Position numbers and translations under genes: made by a program. A stretch of DNA of 56,985 nucleotides from positions 1-56,985 of IMG/VR virus record IMGVR_UViG_3300024334_000003, one strand, 5' to 3'. How positions within the stretch are numbered: the stretch's first letter is position 1; every line of letters starts with the position of its first letter. This stretch comes from a virus. The notes under the pieces were generated by a model. That model was not told the origin of the DNA. It was given only the letters and a program-made list of their open reading frames with translations, and made no database searches. Positions 30,956 through 40,844 of the stretch are shown piece by piece.

Positions 30956-31533
30956 AATCATTAAGACACTTCTTCGTTGAGGTGCCCGAAAAAACTACAG
31001 GCACTATAACGGTAGGAGGCAAAGAGCTTTACATCGACACAAGGTTCAATGAATTTGAGCATCGTGTTTGTCATGGGAAAGTCCTATCCGCCCCTAATTC
31101 TTTTGAGACCGGAGTAAAGAAAGGAGACACCCTGTTCTTTCACCATCATGTAACTATCAGTGACAATCTACGGATAGATGATGGTGTGTACATGGCTGTG
31201 TTGAATTACTCAAACCCTAGAGGTAGTCATGCTATTGCGTATAGAAATTCAGATGGTGAGTTGCGCATGCTCGCCGACTGGGTTTTTCTTGAGCCTGTAG
31301 AATCCTCTAACGAAGAGGAGGTTACCGAGGGTGGTGTAATCATAGTTTCTCATGAAGAGAAAAAAGAGGCAGAGGCTAGGGTCGTTACCCCATCGAAACG
31401 GATGCTCGAACAAGGTGTAAAGAAAGGAGACGTAGTTGGCTTCTTGCCAGACCGTGATTACAAAATGACACTGGATGACGATAGTATTGTGTATCGTATG
31501 ACAGATGATGATATCCTCTATGTCGTCAAGTAA
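30952..31533 (+). CDS. Double-domain GroES-like co-chaperonin
   Basis: A 193-residue protein with two GroES-like halves. First half: GKVLSAPNSFETGVKKGDTLFF (the G-x-V-...-V-x-x-G-D-x-V/L-x-F of GroES), then HHHVTI and VYMAVLN. Second half: ARVVTPSKRMLEQGVKKGDVVGF and a terminal YRMTDDDILYVVK, equivalent to the GroES ending (D-I-L-A-V/I). An acidic linker (SSNEEEVTEGG) joins them. Phage GroES homologues such as T4 gp31 help host GroEL fold the capsid protein. Position just before the terminase and head genes supports this. Confidence 0.72.
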   Translation: MKSLRHFFVEVPEKTTGTITVGGKELYIDTRFNEFEHRVCHGKVLSAPNSFETGVKKGDTLFFHHHVTISDNLRIDDGVYMAVLNYSNPRGSHAIAYRNSDGELRMLADWVFLEPVESSNEEEVTEGGVIIVSHEEKKEAEARVVTPSKRMLEQGVKKGDVVGFLPDRDYKMTLDDDSIVYRMTDDDILYVVK

Positions 31534-31810
31534 ATTCACAACCATTGGTGCCGCTCAAAGGCTAATGAAGTCTATGGAGATGGCTATAGACAATATGATT
31601 GATGAGGTAAAGCGTCCTGTTGACCCCGAGGCTGGTGGCTCTGCGCGTAAAGCCGAACTACAGTCTATCAAACAAACAGCTATTGATTGCAAGGAGTTGC
31701 TGGTTGAAAGACAGCGGCTTGAGCAAATGGTAAAAGACCTGAAGTCAAACGGAAGCATTGAGCAAGAAAAGGATTACTCTGGCGGATTTGCTGAAAAATT
31801 TAGTAAATAG
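31520..31810 (+). CDS. Hypothetical helical protein before terminase (96 aa)
   Basis: Start taken at MSSSKFTTIGAAQRLMKSM; an earlier ATG 15 nt upstream is possible. The protein is all-helical with a coiled coil (LQSIKQTAIDCKELLVERQRLEQMVKDL). It lies two genes before the large terminase, where a small terminase subunit is often found, but no DNA-binding motif is clear, so that role is only a possibility. Confidence 0.55.
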   Translation: MSSSKFTTIGAAQRLMKSMEMAIDNMIDEVKRPVDPEAGGSARKAELQSIKQTAIDCKELLVERQRLEQMVKDLKSNGSIEQEKDYSGGFAEKFSK

Positions 31811-31812
31811 AT

Positions 31813-31998
31813 ATGGCAAAGTTTATCTGTAGCGATTGTAGCCACGAACAAGAAGCAACCAATACCTCGATTAGGATTATAGAGGGGAAGGCTCGTCATG
31901 ATGTCATGTGCGATAAGTGTGGGAGTTACATGGAATTAAAGGAGCCTAAGTCAGGCATGCCTAGCTTTAAGTCTAACCACTGGGGTCAGGTGATGTAA
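31813..31998 (+). CDS. Zinc-ribbon protein (61 aa)
   Basis: Two Cys pairs, FICSDCSHEQ and DVMCDKCGSYM, about 25 residues apart, make a zinc ribbon. The C-terminus is basic with an aromatic end (FKSNHWGQVM). It overlaps the terminase start by one base. A role in packaging or terminase function is inferred from position. Confidence 0.7.
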   Translation: MAKFICSDCSHEQEATNTSIRIIEGKARHDVMCDKCGSYMELKEPKSGMPSFKSNHWGQVM

Positions 31999-34112
31999 TG
32001 GACGTCCTATTTAAAATAGATGATTATGAAGAACCGATTGTTAAGATTTGTCCCAACGGTACGCTCGGAGATATCGTGGAGCTTGGTGGGATTCTCATTG
32101 GTCTTCCTGAAGCCCCATCAAAAGGAATCAAAGGAGAAGGTCTGGAGGCAAGTATGCAGATGTGGGAAAGGCTACCTATGCCAGCAGAACTGTCCCGTAT
32201 TCGAAGCATGGATGAGTGGGCCGAAACGCCCAAAGAGTTTCGAGAAAAGTTTCGTCCATTTATCGAGGAAGAGTTTAGAAGGCGTAGGGAAGGTTTTTGG
32301 TTTTACAATAAGGGTGAGCCTACGTTTATCACGGGGCGGCACTACATGCTCCTCCAGTGGACGAAGATTGACATTGGCTACCCCTCATATCTGGGATTCC
32401 AAAGAGATATCTTCCTTCACATGGCTGCGTGCGAAGCTGACCCGCGCTGTATTGGCCAGCTTTACACTAAGTGTCGCCGCTCTGGTTACACTAATATCTG
32501 CTCTTCTGTTCTTCTTGACGAGGCTACTCAAGTTAAAGACAAGCTTCTTGGCATACAGTCGAAGACTGGTAAGGACGCTCAGGAAAACATCTTCATGAAA
32601 AAAGTGGTGTCGATGTTTCGGCACTACCCATTTTTCTTCAAGCCCATTCAAGACGGCACCACAAACCCGCGCATGGAGCTTGCGTTCCGCGAGCCATCTA
32701 AAAGGATAACCAAGAACAATAAAACATCGTATGTTGGTGACGCGCTCAATACAGTGCTTAACTGGAAGAACACTACCAACAATGCTTACGATGGTGAGAA
32801 GCTTCACATGCTGTATATGGATGAGGCGGGCAAATGGGAAAAACCTTCTGACATCCGCGAAGCTTGGCGCATTGAAAGGACTTGTCTTATTGTTGGTCGT
32901 CGTATTGTAGGCAAGGCACTTGTTGGTAGCACCGTAAACCCTATGGATAAAGGCGGTTCCCAGTACAAGCAGATTTGGAAAGACTCAGACCCCGCGAAGA
33001 GGAATGCCAATGGCAGAACTGCCTCTGGACTTTACAGGCTCTTTATTCCGGCATACGAATCGTTAGAGGGGTTTTTTGATATGCATGGTAATCCCATTGT
33101 CGAAGACCCAAGCTCCGAGATTAAAACACTCGATGGAGACTTTATGACCTTTGGTTCTAAGACATTCCTCAAGAACGAAAGAGATGCTCTGAAGAACGAC
33201 GCTAAGGAGCTGAACGAAACCATTAGGCAGTTTCCATTTACTCCAGATGAAGCCTTCAGGGATAGCGTGGAGGGTAGCTTGTTTAACATTGGAAAGATTT
33301 ACGAGCAGGTAGAACATAACGAATCGCTATATCCAAACCCGGTAGTAAGGGGAAACTTTCAATGGAAAGGCGGGGTGCCTGATACTGAGGTTGTTTTCCT
33401 ACCAAACCACCAAGGAAGGTGGTATGTGTCATGGATGCCAGAACAAGGCAAAAGAAGTGTCATGTCAATGGATAGGAATAAGAGGGTTCCACCAAATAGC
33501 GATATGGGTTGTGGTGGTGTTGACTCTTACGACCTAGATGCTACAGTAGATAGCAGGTCGTCGAAAGGTGCATGTCACATCTACAACAAGTTCAACATGG
33601 ATGCCGCCAGTAACATGTTTGTCGCTGAGTACGCAAGCCGCCCGCCAATGGCAAAAATCTTCTACGAGGATGTACTTATGGCTGCTGTGTTTTACGGTTA
33701 CCCATTACTGATAGAGAATAACAAGTATGGTATCGTAAGACACTTTGAAGCAAGGGGCTACGATGGATATGTGATGGACAGGCCAGAACACCTAAGGTCA
33801 ACGTCATCATCTACTAACGTAAAGACTAAGGGCATCCCCTCTAATTCACAGGATGTAATTCAAGCACACGCATCAGCGATAGAAGACTACATACATAAAC
33901 ATGTTGGTTTGAATGAGATGGGTGAGCCCGGTCGCATGTACTTCAATAGGACTCTGGAAGACTGGATTGGATTTAAGATTGACAAGAGAACAAAGTACGA
34001 CCTATCAATTAGCTCTGGTCTTGCGCTATTAGCGGCTCAAAAAGTCAAGCAAAAGAAAGCAGTACCTAAGTTTGAGGATAAGGTTTTCTTTAGAAGATAC
34101 AAGCTGACCTAA
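31998..34112 (+). CDS. Terminase large subunit
   Basis: A 704-residue packaging motor. A helical N-terminal region includes FITGRHYMLLQW and FQRDIFLHM. The ATP-binding segment is TKCRRSGYTN (157-166, a Walker A variant with R/K-x-x-G-x-T) and Walker B is HMLYMDEAGKW (about 270-280). The nuclease domain begins near GGVDSYDLDATVDSRSSKGA, with the first catalytic aspartates. It cuts and pumps DNA into the procapsid through the portal encoded next. The long N-terminus and overall layout resemble terminases of Bacteroidota podoviruses. Confidence 0.9.
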   Translation: MDVLFKIDDYEEPIVKICPNGTLGDIVELGGILIGLPEAPSKGIKGEGLEASMQMWERLPMPAELSRIRSMDEWAETPKEFREKFRPFIEEEFRRRREGFWFYNKGEPTFITGRHYMLLQWTKIDIGYPSYLGFQRDIFLHMAACEADPRCIGQLYTKCRRSGYTNICSSVLLDEATQVKDKLLGIQSKTGKDAQENIFMKKVVSMFRHYPFFFKPIQDGTTNPRMELAFREPSKRITKNNKTSYVGDALNTVLNWKNTTNNAYDGEKLHMLYMDEAGKWEKPSDIREAWRIERTCLIVGRRIVGKALVGSTVNPMDKGGSQYKQIWKDSDPAKRNANGRTASGLYRLFIPAYESLEGFFDMHGNPIVEDPSSEIKTLDGDFMTFGSKTFLKNERDALKNDAKELNETIRQFPFTPDEAFRDSVEGSLFNIGKIYEQVEHNESLYPNPVVRGNFQWKGGVPDTEVVFLPNHQGRWYVSWMPEQGKRSVMSMDRNKRVPPNSDMGCGGVDSYDLDATVDSRSSKGACHIYNKFNMDAASNMFVAEYASRPPMAKIFYEDVLMAAVFYGYPLLIENNKYGIVRHFEARGYDGYVMDRPEHLRSTSSSTNVKTKGIPSNSQDVIQAHASAIEDYIHKHVGLNEMGEPGRMYFNRTLEDWIGFKIDKRTKYDLSISSGLALLAAQKVKQKKAVPKFEDKVFFRRYKLT

Positions 34113-34129
34113 GGCTTGCCGCATATCAC

Positions 34130-34137
34130 TATATTTG
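34130..34137 (+). promoter_or_regulatory. TAnnTTTG box before the portal gene
   Basis: TATATTTG, 24 nt before the preferred ATG and 3 nt before a possible TTG start. It lies in the 22-nt gap after the terminase stop. Confidence 0.55.
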
Positions 34138-34161
34138 CACTTGAGTCCAACAAACTATTTC

Positions 34162-36615
34162 ATGACCCAAGGGAGCAAAAATAACAAATACGGTAATTTC
34201 CCTGACCCCTTTGCGTCACCGCTAGAGAAATCAGACCGTTCTTACGGATTAAGGTATGCGAAAGCTATTGAAAGCCAATGGGGTAAAAGCGACAACTCAG
34301 GTTCCTTACTAAGGCAACGCCTGCATGATTTTGAAAAGAATCGGGACTACGCAAACGGCACGCAAGACACCTCTGTTTATAAGCAGATTCTAAATTCACT
34401 CGACCCTAATAACGGGGACGGGACACTACTTAATCTTGACTGGAGTCCGGTTCCTATCGTGCCTAAGTTTGTTAAGGTGGTTGTCAATAGGATTCTATCT
34501 AGAAAACCGTACCCATCTATTGATGCTATCGACCCCGTAAGTAAGGGCGAAAAGGACGAGGCACGCGCTGCTATCGAATCATCAATCGAGGACAAAGAGC
34601 TTCTCAAGGAAGCAAAGGCTATGGGTCTTCAACCTAATATTGACCCAGACATCCTTCCGGATACAACGGAGGAGGCTGAGATATTCATGGAGCAAAACAT
34701 GAAAACGAATGCGGAGATTGCTGCTCAGTTAGCTACTTCACTCACGTTGGATTGGAATGACTTTGACCAAACTGTTTATCGCAGAGCTGTGGAGGATTTG
34801 GTGGTGTGTGGAATGGGTGTCATCAAAAGAGAGAATGACCCGAACTACGGTATAACCACGAAGTATGTAGACCCATCTACATTCCTACATAGCTACACAG
34901 AAGACCCCACCATGTCTGATATTGTGTACGGTGGTCACATTAAAAGAATCAGCATTCAGGAGTTGAAGCGAATGGCTGGCGATGAACTTACTGAAGGTCA
35001 GTATGAGGAGATTGCTAGAGGAGTGATGGGGAAGAATTACAACGACAAAAGTTTGTTCGGTGTAAAGAGCTACGACAGAGGGGCTGGGGGCTACACCCAT
35101 GGGTACGATGACTACCTAATAGACATTATGGACTTTGAGTTCTTGTCTGTTGATTGCGTGTATTACGAGAGTAAAGAGTCTCAGTTTGGAAACACTGGCT
35201 TCTACTTTAAAGGGGGCGAGTACAAGGAGGCAGCTGGCTCTGTGTATGACAGGAAGCCATACAAGATGGAGAACCAAACCATCTATGGCGGATGCTACGT
35301 CGTCGGGACCAGTATGATTTTCGGATACGGCATGAAGAAGAATGTGCCTAAGAATGTACACGACCTTACGAAGGCTAGGCTTTCTTACAGCGTTGCTTGT
35401 ACAAACATACGGCGCATGCGACCCAAGTCTATTGTCGGTAGCGTTATCGGATTCGCTGACCAATTACAGCTCACACACCTGAAGATTCAACAAGCTGTAG
35501 CTAAGGCTAAGCCGGACGGAATCTTGGTTGACGTTGAAGGACTTGAGAATGTTCAGCTTGGAAGAGGAGGTGATTTGCAGCCATTGGAGATTCAAGACAT
35601 CTACGAGCAGACTGGTGTGTTTTATTACAGGAGTAAGAACCCAGAGGGTGGATTTCAAAATCCTCCTATCCGTTCAATAGAGAACAACATTCGAAACATC
35701 AACGAGTACATCAATCTATACAACCACTACTTGCGTATGATTCGTGATGCGACAGGAATCAACGAGGTTATGGATGCGAGTACACCGAAGGGCGATGCTT
35801 TGGTTGGAGTGAGACAGCAGGCTCTTGCCGCAGGCAACAACGCTTTGTATGACATCACAAACGCGGGTATGTTTTTGTATCGTAGAGTATGTGAGGATAT
35901 TGTTAAGTGCTTGCAGGTTATCCCGCCGGACTCAGTTCTGTATAGGGTTTATGAGAAGGCCGTGGGTGAGAAGAGCATGGGCGTACTCCAAAGTTTTGAG
36001 AATCTACCCATGTACAACTTTGGTGTTATGGTCGTTCAAGAAATGTCTGATGACGACCGCATCTTCCTTGAGCAAAATGTTCAAGCCACCTTAGCGCAAA
36101 AAGAGATTGACCTTGAAGATGCTATGGCAATCAGACAGGTTAAGGATATTGACCAAGCTCAAAGACTACTTGCCGTAAAGAGAAAGAAGCGCATGCAGAT
36201 GCTTCAGCGTCAACAGCAACAGAACATGCAGGCTCAAGCTCAGGCAAATGCACAAGCTTCCCAAGTAGCCGCGCAGACTGAGATGCAAAAAATGCAGGTG
36301 GAGGCTCAGGTGGAGGTTCAGAAAATTCAGCTCAAAGGTCAGGTCGAGGTTCAGGTTGCTGCTGCTCTGCATCAAATGAGAAAGGAGCTTGAGATGATTA
36401 GAGCTCAGGCAAGCCTTGGGTTTAAGGCTGATGACAAAGAGTTTAGACAAAAGATTGAAACCTTGAAAGAAGACCGCAAGGATGCTAGAGTAGAGAAACA
36501 GGCTGTTGAGCAATCAAAGCTTATCTCTCAACGACAAGGCAATCGGGGTGAACTTGAAGGTCAGCAGGCTGGAGTTAATCAAGAAGTAATCAACGAGATT
36601 TTTGGAGATGAGTAA
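34162..36615 (+). CDS. Portal protein
   Basis: An 817-residue protein. The start MTQGSKNNKYGNFPDPFASP is preferred over TTG codons nearer the promoter box. It follows the terminase gene directly. The central part, with RIMPKS-like RRMRPKSIVG, TGVFYYRSKNPEGG and IRDATGINEVMDASTPKGDALVG (a motif common to large podovirus portals), supports the call. The C-terminal 150 residues are a long glutamine/alanine-rich coiled coil (QRQQQQNMQAQAQANAQ...), the barrel-like end. It forms the dodecameric DNA channel. It overlaps the next gene by 8 nt. Confidence 0.85.
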   Translation: MTQGSKNNKYGNFPDPFASPLEKSDRSYGLRYAKAIESQWGKSDNSGSLLRQRLHDFEKNRDYANGTQDTSVYKQILNSLDPNNGDGTLLNLDWSPVPIVPKFVKVVVNRILSRKPYPSIDAIDPVSKGEKDEARAAIESSIEDKELLKEAKAMGLQPNIDPDILPDTTEEAEIFMEQNMKTNAEIAAQLATSLTLDWNDFDQTVYRRAVEDLVVCGMGVIKRENDPNYGITTKYVDPSTFLHSYTEDPTMSDIVYGGHIKRISIQELKRMAGDELTEGQYEEIARGVMGKNYNDKSLFGVKSYDRGAGGYTHGYDDYLIDIMDFEFLSVDCVYYESKESQFGNTGFYFKGGEYKEAAGSVYDRKPYKMENQTIYGGCYVVGTSMIFGYGMKKNVPKNVHDLTKARLSYSVACTNIRRMRPKSIVGSVIGFADQLQLTHLKIQQAVAKAKPDGILVDVEGLENVQLGRGGDLQPLEIQDIYEQTGVFYYRSKNPEGGFQNPPIRSIENNIRNINEYINLYNHYLRMIRDATGINEVMDASTPKGDALVGVRQQALAAGNNALYDITNAGMFLYRRVCEDIVKCLQVIPPDSVLYRVYEKAVGEKSMGVLQSFENLPMYNFGVMVVQEMSDDDRIFLEQNVQATLAQKEIDLEDAMAIRQVKDIDQAQRLLAVKRKKRMQMLQRQQQQNMQAQAQANAQASQVAAQTEMQKMQVEAQVEVQKIQLKGQVEVQVAAALHQMRKELEMIRAQASLGFKADDKEFRQKIETLKEDRKDARVEKQAVEQSKLISQRQGNRGELEGQQAGVNQEVINEIFGDE

Positions 36616-37006
36616 CGCAACAAAGATTAATCTAGATACCTCATCGAGAGTCGATGTGACTTGCAGAAAGGGAGATACTTTCTCTCTTCGGCTGACCGTG
36701 ACTAAGCCTGACGGTACTGCTGGTTTTAAAGTTGGAGACATATTCCTCTTTGAGGTTAGGCATTCTGACACGGGTGACTATGTGAAAAATGCAGCCGACG
36801 TAAACTTTGCGGCCACCGTTACAGCTGATTCAGATGACTTCGCAAATAAGTACATTGATGTTACTTTGGCAGCTACTGTAATGAAGACCATGCCTTCAGG
36901 ACTTTACGTTTATGATGTGGAGCAAAAGGCGGGCATCGACAATGCAGTTACTACTTTAATTTTTGGCACACTGAAAGTCAATGAAGATGTTTCAATAACC
37001 GCGTAA
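36608..37006 (+). CDS. Hypothetical structural protein (132 aa)
   Basis: The ATG overlaps the portal stop. A beta-rich protein (TCRKGDTFSLRLTVTKPDGT, GDIFLFEVRHSDTGDYV, GLYVYDVEQK, TLIFGTLKV) that looks like a single Ig- or jelly-roll-type domain. Probably a head or neck decoration. The same kind of domain occurs in many phage tails. Confidence 0.6.
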   Translation: MSNATKINLDTSSRVDVTCRKGDTFSLRLTVTKPDGTAGFKVGDIFLFEVRHSDTGDYVKNAADVNFAATVTADSDDFANKYIDVTLAATVMKTMPSGLYVYDVEQKAGIDNAVTTLIFGTLKVNEDVSITA

Positions 37007-37015
37007 TGAAGCACC

Positions 37016-38770
37016 ATGCCTGTAAGTGTAAACCAGCCTAAAAATGTAAAAGTATCCAGCCAGCACGGTGACATCATTAAGGTGTCTATTGTTAAAGATG
37101 GCCCGGACATTAAAGTCGTTACTTTAAATCAGGTAGCGGACAACTCCATCTCTATTGCTGGTGCCATTGGTGCTGGTCCAGCTGGTGCTACAGGTCCACA
37201 AGGACCGCAAGGTCCACAAGGACCAGCGGGTGCCGATGGTGCCGATGGTGCTCCCGGAGCGGACGGAGCTGACGGTGCCGATGGCGCGGATGGCGCGGAT
37301 GGCGCGGATGGTGCCGACGGTGCCGACGGTAGTGATGCAACAACTGAAACCCTAGACTCTGCAATTACTGTATTCTTACCAGACGGCGGTAACTTCGGAA
37401 AGTTTTCTCACACTGACCAGATAGTAGTAGGTGATGGTAATAAGACTGCCATCGACATAATTAGAGAGGCTCTTGTTCAGTTAGGGCAAATCCAAGCTCC
37501 TACGATAAATGTCACACCTAATAGTGTGGGCTTTAACGACACGCCTATTAGTAATGCTACAGCGCAGATACAAGCTTCTGTAACAAACCCCAATAGCTCT
37601 CAGGGCTCTACGATTACTTTCAAGTTTTACAAAAAGATTGGTAGTGGTGCGTTTAGTTTGATTCACACTCAAACTGGTGTTACTGGAGCATCAGCGAGTT
37701 ACACCCACAGTGAGACCTACAGCTTTGCCTTCGCTACAGAGAACCCAACTAATGAGCACATCACTTGGAAAGTAAGTGCAGAGGAACCTGATAACGGTCA
37801 GGGTGAGGTGTTTAGCTCGGAGGTAGACTACGACCCCGTGTATATCTCACCAAGATTAATAAAGACCAACAACACAAACGGTATTGAGCTTCAGAGAAAG
37901 TCCAATGCATTAGCTACGGTTTCATCAGACGAGACCGACTCCAATCGTCAGCTATACAACGGTGAAAGTAATCTCAAGTTTAAGGTTGAGGTTGAAACGA
38001 GCGGCGTAGCTCTGGATAGCTACGCGGTTTTAGATTCTAACAATGCTCTCGTTGGAAGTATAGTAGACATATCTGGTGAAAGTCTTGACTCTAACGGAAG
38101 AACCAGCACGTTTAGTATTGCTATAGATGATGGCGATGTCGCTATTGGCGATTCTAATACATACAAGGTAAAGATTTGGGATAGTGTAAGACCTTACTCT
38201 AGCTTGAGTTCTACTGAGTGTGACTTTGAATCTGCCTCCTACTCAGTAAATAGGGTTCCTGTTAAACTGGTTCTAAGCTCTACTGCTCTAACCACCTCAA
38301 GTACTGACTCAAATTTTCAGGATATGTACGATGGAGACACTTCCAACAACGGTGTTTCGTGCTACCCTGAAAACATAACTTCTACTGGTGACTTACTTGA
38401 CGCTAATACGTCTCAGTTGAGTGTCAGTATGCTTGTAAATACTTCTCAGCAGACAGGAGATTACGTTTACGTCTTTGTTCCTTCATACTATTTTTCAAAT
38501 GGTAGTGGGGGTTATCAGGATTTAACAGGAGGGGGTAATGTCAATCAAGATTTCTTTGAGGACTTTGGAGGTAACAACTACACGCAAAGAATAGAGAACC
38601 CCCCACAAACAACGGGTGACTTCTGGCTCCTGAAAGAAGCGTTAAATTTGCAAATTCAATTTGGCACAGCCAGCAATAAAATTCCATTTCATGTCTTGAG
38701 GCTCTATGAACCATTGGCTAACGTTGGTTTGAGAGGGAGCTATTACCTAATAAGAAATACGGAATCTTGA
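37016..38770 (+). CDS. Collagen-like fibre protein
   Basis: A 584-residue protein. The N-terminus (MPVSVNQPKNVKVSSQHGDIIKV) is a small beta domain. Residues about 58-108 are Gly-X-Y repeats: GPQGPQGPQ, then at least ten GAD/GAP triplets, giving a collagen-type triple helix stalk. After it come beta-sandwich repeats (TATIQASVTNPNSSQGSTITF...). The DNA of the stalk is a tandem GAY-GGY-GCN repeat. It is probably a trimeric head or tail fibre used in host binding. Confidence 0.75.
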   Translation: MPVSVNQPKNVKVSSQHGDIIKVSIVKDGPDIKVVTLNQVADNSISIAGAIGAGPAGATGPQGPQGPQGPAGADGADGAPGADGADGADGADGADGADGADGADGSDATTETLDSAITVFLPDGGNFGKFSHTDQIVVGDGNKTAIDIIREALVQLGQIQAPTINVTPNSVGFNDTPISNATAQIQASVTNPNSSQGSTITFKFYKKIGSGAFSLIHTQTGVTGASASYTHSETYSFAFATENPTNEHITWKVSAEEPDNGQGEVFSSEVDYDPVYISPRLIKTNNTNGIELQRKSNALATVSSDETDSNRQLYNGESNLKFKVEVETSGVALDSYAVLDSNNALVGSIVDISGESLDSNGRTSTFSIAIDDGDVAIGDSNTYKVKIWDSVRPYSSLSSTECDFESASYSVNRVPVKLVLSSTALTTSSTDSNFQDMYDGDTSNNGVSCYPENITSTGDLLDANTSQLSVSMLVNTSQQTGDYVYVFVPSYYFSNGSGGYQDLTGGGNVNQDFFEDFGGNNYTQRIENPPQTTGDFWLLKEALNLQIQFGTASNKIPFHVLRLYEPLANVGLRGSYYLIRNTES

Positions 38771-38771
38771 G

Positions 38772-39308
38772 ATGCCAGAGTTTAACGGACCATTATCACA
38801 TTCATCTGACTCTGCGAAGCTCCTTGAACTTGCCCTTCATCAAACTAGGGGTATTGGTTTATTCGATACTGTAGCTGAAAGAAACTCGTTGTCTTCCGCC
38901 AATAGGTCATCACCCTATTTGGCCTACATGTGCAATGACGACAAGCTATATGTGTATGATGGACCTAGGGAATCCACAGCGGGTCTCGACGATAAGTTCC
39001 AGTCGGTAGGTGATTCGGATTGGACAAACACCTCCAACTGGAAAGAGGTGGGTTCGGGTAGTGGGATTGACAATGTTGTTGAGGACACTTCGCCTGAGCT
39101 TGGTGGAAACCTAGATGTTCTTGCTCACTCTATAGTATCTAGCAGTAACAGAGACATAACCTTTACTCCTAACGGGACTGGTCATGTTAACTTAGATGGC
39201 GTTGTAGAGTTCAAGAGGTTCTCAAGCGGCTCAGAGCCAGAAGCTTTTCTTGGAGGCATGTACGCTGATGAGAACGACAACCTTTACTTCGGAGTTACTT
39301 CGGAGTAA
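38772..39308 (+). CDS. Fibre/appendage-associated protein (178 aa)
   Basis: The N-terminus MPEFNGPLSHSSDSAKLLEL is helical. The middle, LFDTVAERNSLSSANRSSPY followed by VYDGPRES...WTNTSNWKEVGSG, matches a motif of phage fibre chaperone-like or base domains (A-E-R-x-x-L ... W-x-x-V). It sits between two fibre genes and starts 1 nt after the first. A structural accessory role is likely. Confidence 0.58.
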   Translation: MPEFNGPLSHSSDSAKLLELALHQTRGIGLFDTVAERNSLSSANRSSPYLAYMCNDDKLYVYDGPRESTAGLDDKFQSVGDSDWTNTSNWKEVGSGSGIDNVVEDTSPELGGNLDVLAHSIVSSSNRDITFTPNGTGHVNLDGVVEFKRFSSGSEPEAFLGGMYADENDNLYFGVTSE

Positions 39309-39353
39309 CGTAAAACATCTTATCTTAGCAAAAAATTACAACCCCATATTCTC

Positions 39354-40652
39354 ATGGCAGATTGGAAAAGAGTTCTGTTAGAAACAGACATCACGCAAAC
39401 AGTAACGGATGGAAACACAACCACTGTTCCGTCAGAAGATGCAGTTGAAGCGGCGATTGCCACTGCTGTCAACGGACTGACATCGAATGTTGGTACTGTA
39501 ACATCGGTCACCGCAGGTGATGGTATGACTCAGAGTGGTACTAGCACTGTTGACCCAACCCTCAACGTAGTTGGCGGTGATGGTATTACTGCCAATGCTG
39601 ACGAGATTGAAGTAACCGTTGATGGTACTACTATCGAGCTGTCAGCGTCCAATGGTTCTGGTGCAGTTCGAGCAAAGACAGCAACTGTAGCCGACGGCAG
39701 CGCAGCCCTTGCAACTGGTGACCAGATTTATGATTTCGTTATCGCTCAAGGATACACGGGTGCGGTTGATTCAGGAACGACCAACCAGCTCACTGTTGCC
39801 GATGGTGCAGCGCAGGGTACGCCGACACTGAGTATTGTCACAGCAGCTGTAGCCGACGGCGAAACAGCTCTAGCCACGGGCGACCAGATTTACGATTTCG
39901 TTACTGGAATCACCGATAACCTTTCAGGTGCTGACGGTACTGTAACTTCGGTTACGGTTGATGGTGGTGCCAACATTACTGATACTGGCGGTCCAATTAC
40001 GACCAGTGGCACTATCACTCTAAACCTCGACCAGAACTTGCTCTCTATGGTATCCATGAGCGGTGTCAATGGTGCGACCAGTGGTGATACCGACTTGTCG
40101 GGTGGAGACCTTACGTTCACTGGTGGTATCAGTACTGGTACGGCAATCGGTGGTGATATCTTCTTCAAGGCATCAGGAGTTAATGGAAGCTCCAACATGG
40201 TTGCCAACGCGGTTGAGACAACCATGAAGATTGCAGCACCAACAACCGCTGGAGGTGACTCAGTTGTTACAATCTATGGTGACCTCGTTGTTAATGGTAC
40301 CTCATCATCTATTGATGTACAGACTCTGACTGTTGAAGACAAGACGATTTTGGTTGCCGATGGAGCAAACAGCGTTGGAGCCGCTGACGGTGCTGGACTT
40401 ACCGTAGACACGGTTACGGCTACCCCCGCAAACCATCCTAACTTTATTTGGAAAGACACCAACCTTGGTGTTGCTGGATGGCAGTTCAAAGACCACGGGG
40501 CCGCAGCCTCTGCTGGTAGTGCTCCAATGGGTGTTGCTGCTTTGACTAAAGGAACCGCAGAGCCTGACTCGGCCATCATGCCTACTGGTGCTATGTTTTA
40601 CAATACTGGCGGCGGCTCAGGAACTAAAGGACTTTATCTATACCTTGATTAA
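39354..40652 (+). CDS. Fibre protein with MADWK anchor (432 aa)
   Basis: The N-terminus MADWKRVLLETD matches MANWKKVLTEDD of the fibre gene at 41037, which suggests a shared attachment domain. The shaft has repeats around VADGSAALATGDQIYDFV and VADGETALATGDQIYDFV. The C-terminal part (GDLVVNGTSSSIDVQTLTVEDKTILVADGA) is the head domain typical of long marine phage fibres. The protein is rich in G, T, S and A. It likely binds a host surface receptor. Confidence 0.72.
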   Translation: MADWKRVLLETDITQTVTDGNTTTVPSEDAVEAAIATAVNGLTSNVGTVTSVTAGDGMTQSGTSTVDPTLNVVGGDGITANADEIEVTVDGTTIELSASNGSGAVRAKTATVADGSAALATGDQIYDFVIAQGYTGAVDSGTTNQLTVADGAAQGTPTLSIVTAAVADGETALATGDQIYDFVTGITDNLSGADGTVTSVTVDGGANITDTGGPITTSGTITLNLDQNLLSMVSMSGVNGATSGDTDLSGGDLTFTGGISTGTAIGGDIFFKASGVNGSSNMVANAVETTMKIAAPTTAGGDSVVTIYGDLVVNGTSSSIDVQTLTVEDKTILVADGANSVGAADGAGLTVDTVTATPANHPNFIWKDTNLGVAGWQFKDHGAAASAGSAPMGVAALTKGTAEPDSAIMPTGAMFYNTGGGSGTKGLYLYLD

Positions 40653-40828
40653 TGGGTTTACTAGGAAGGAAGAAAGAGGTTACTGGTTTTAACCCCAATG
40701 AACCTCTCTCTCAGCAGGAGGTAACCTTTATCTTAAAGACGTTGCACACTTGCACGTTCGAGGGTAAGGATGTACTTTTGCTGGCAGATGTAGTGAACAA
40801 GCTGCATAGTTTTTTGAAGTCACAATAA
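40652..40828 (+). CDS. Small protein after the fibre gene (58 aa)
   Basis: Starts in TAATG overlapping the fibre stop. It reads MGLLGRKKEVTGFNPNEPLS and continues with a helical segment (EVTFILKTLHTCTFEGKDVLL) ending LHSFLKSQ. The tight coupling suggests a fibre assembly or attachment role. Confidence 0.65.
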   Translation: MGLLGRKKEVTGFNPNEPLSQQEVTFILKTLHTCTFEGKDVLLLADVVNKLHSFLKSQ

Positions 40829-40844
40829 ATTAAAGGCGATTACA

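Noticed and set aside
37190-37335. Short tandem DNA repeats as a regulatory or CRISPR-like element
   Set aside because: They are codons of Gly-Ala-Asp triplets in a collagen-like protein stalk, in frame throughout.
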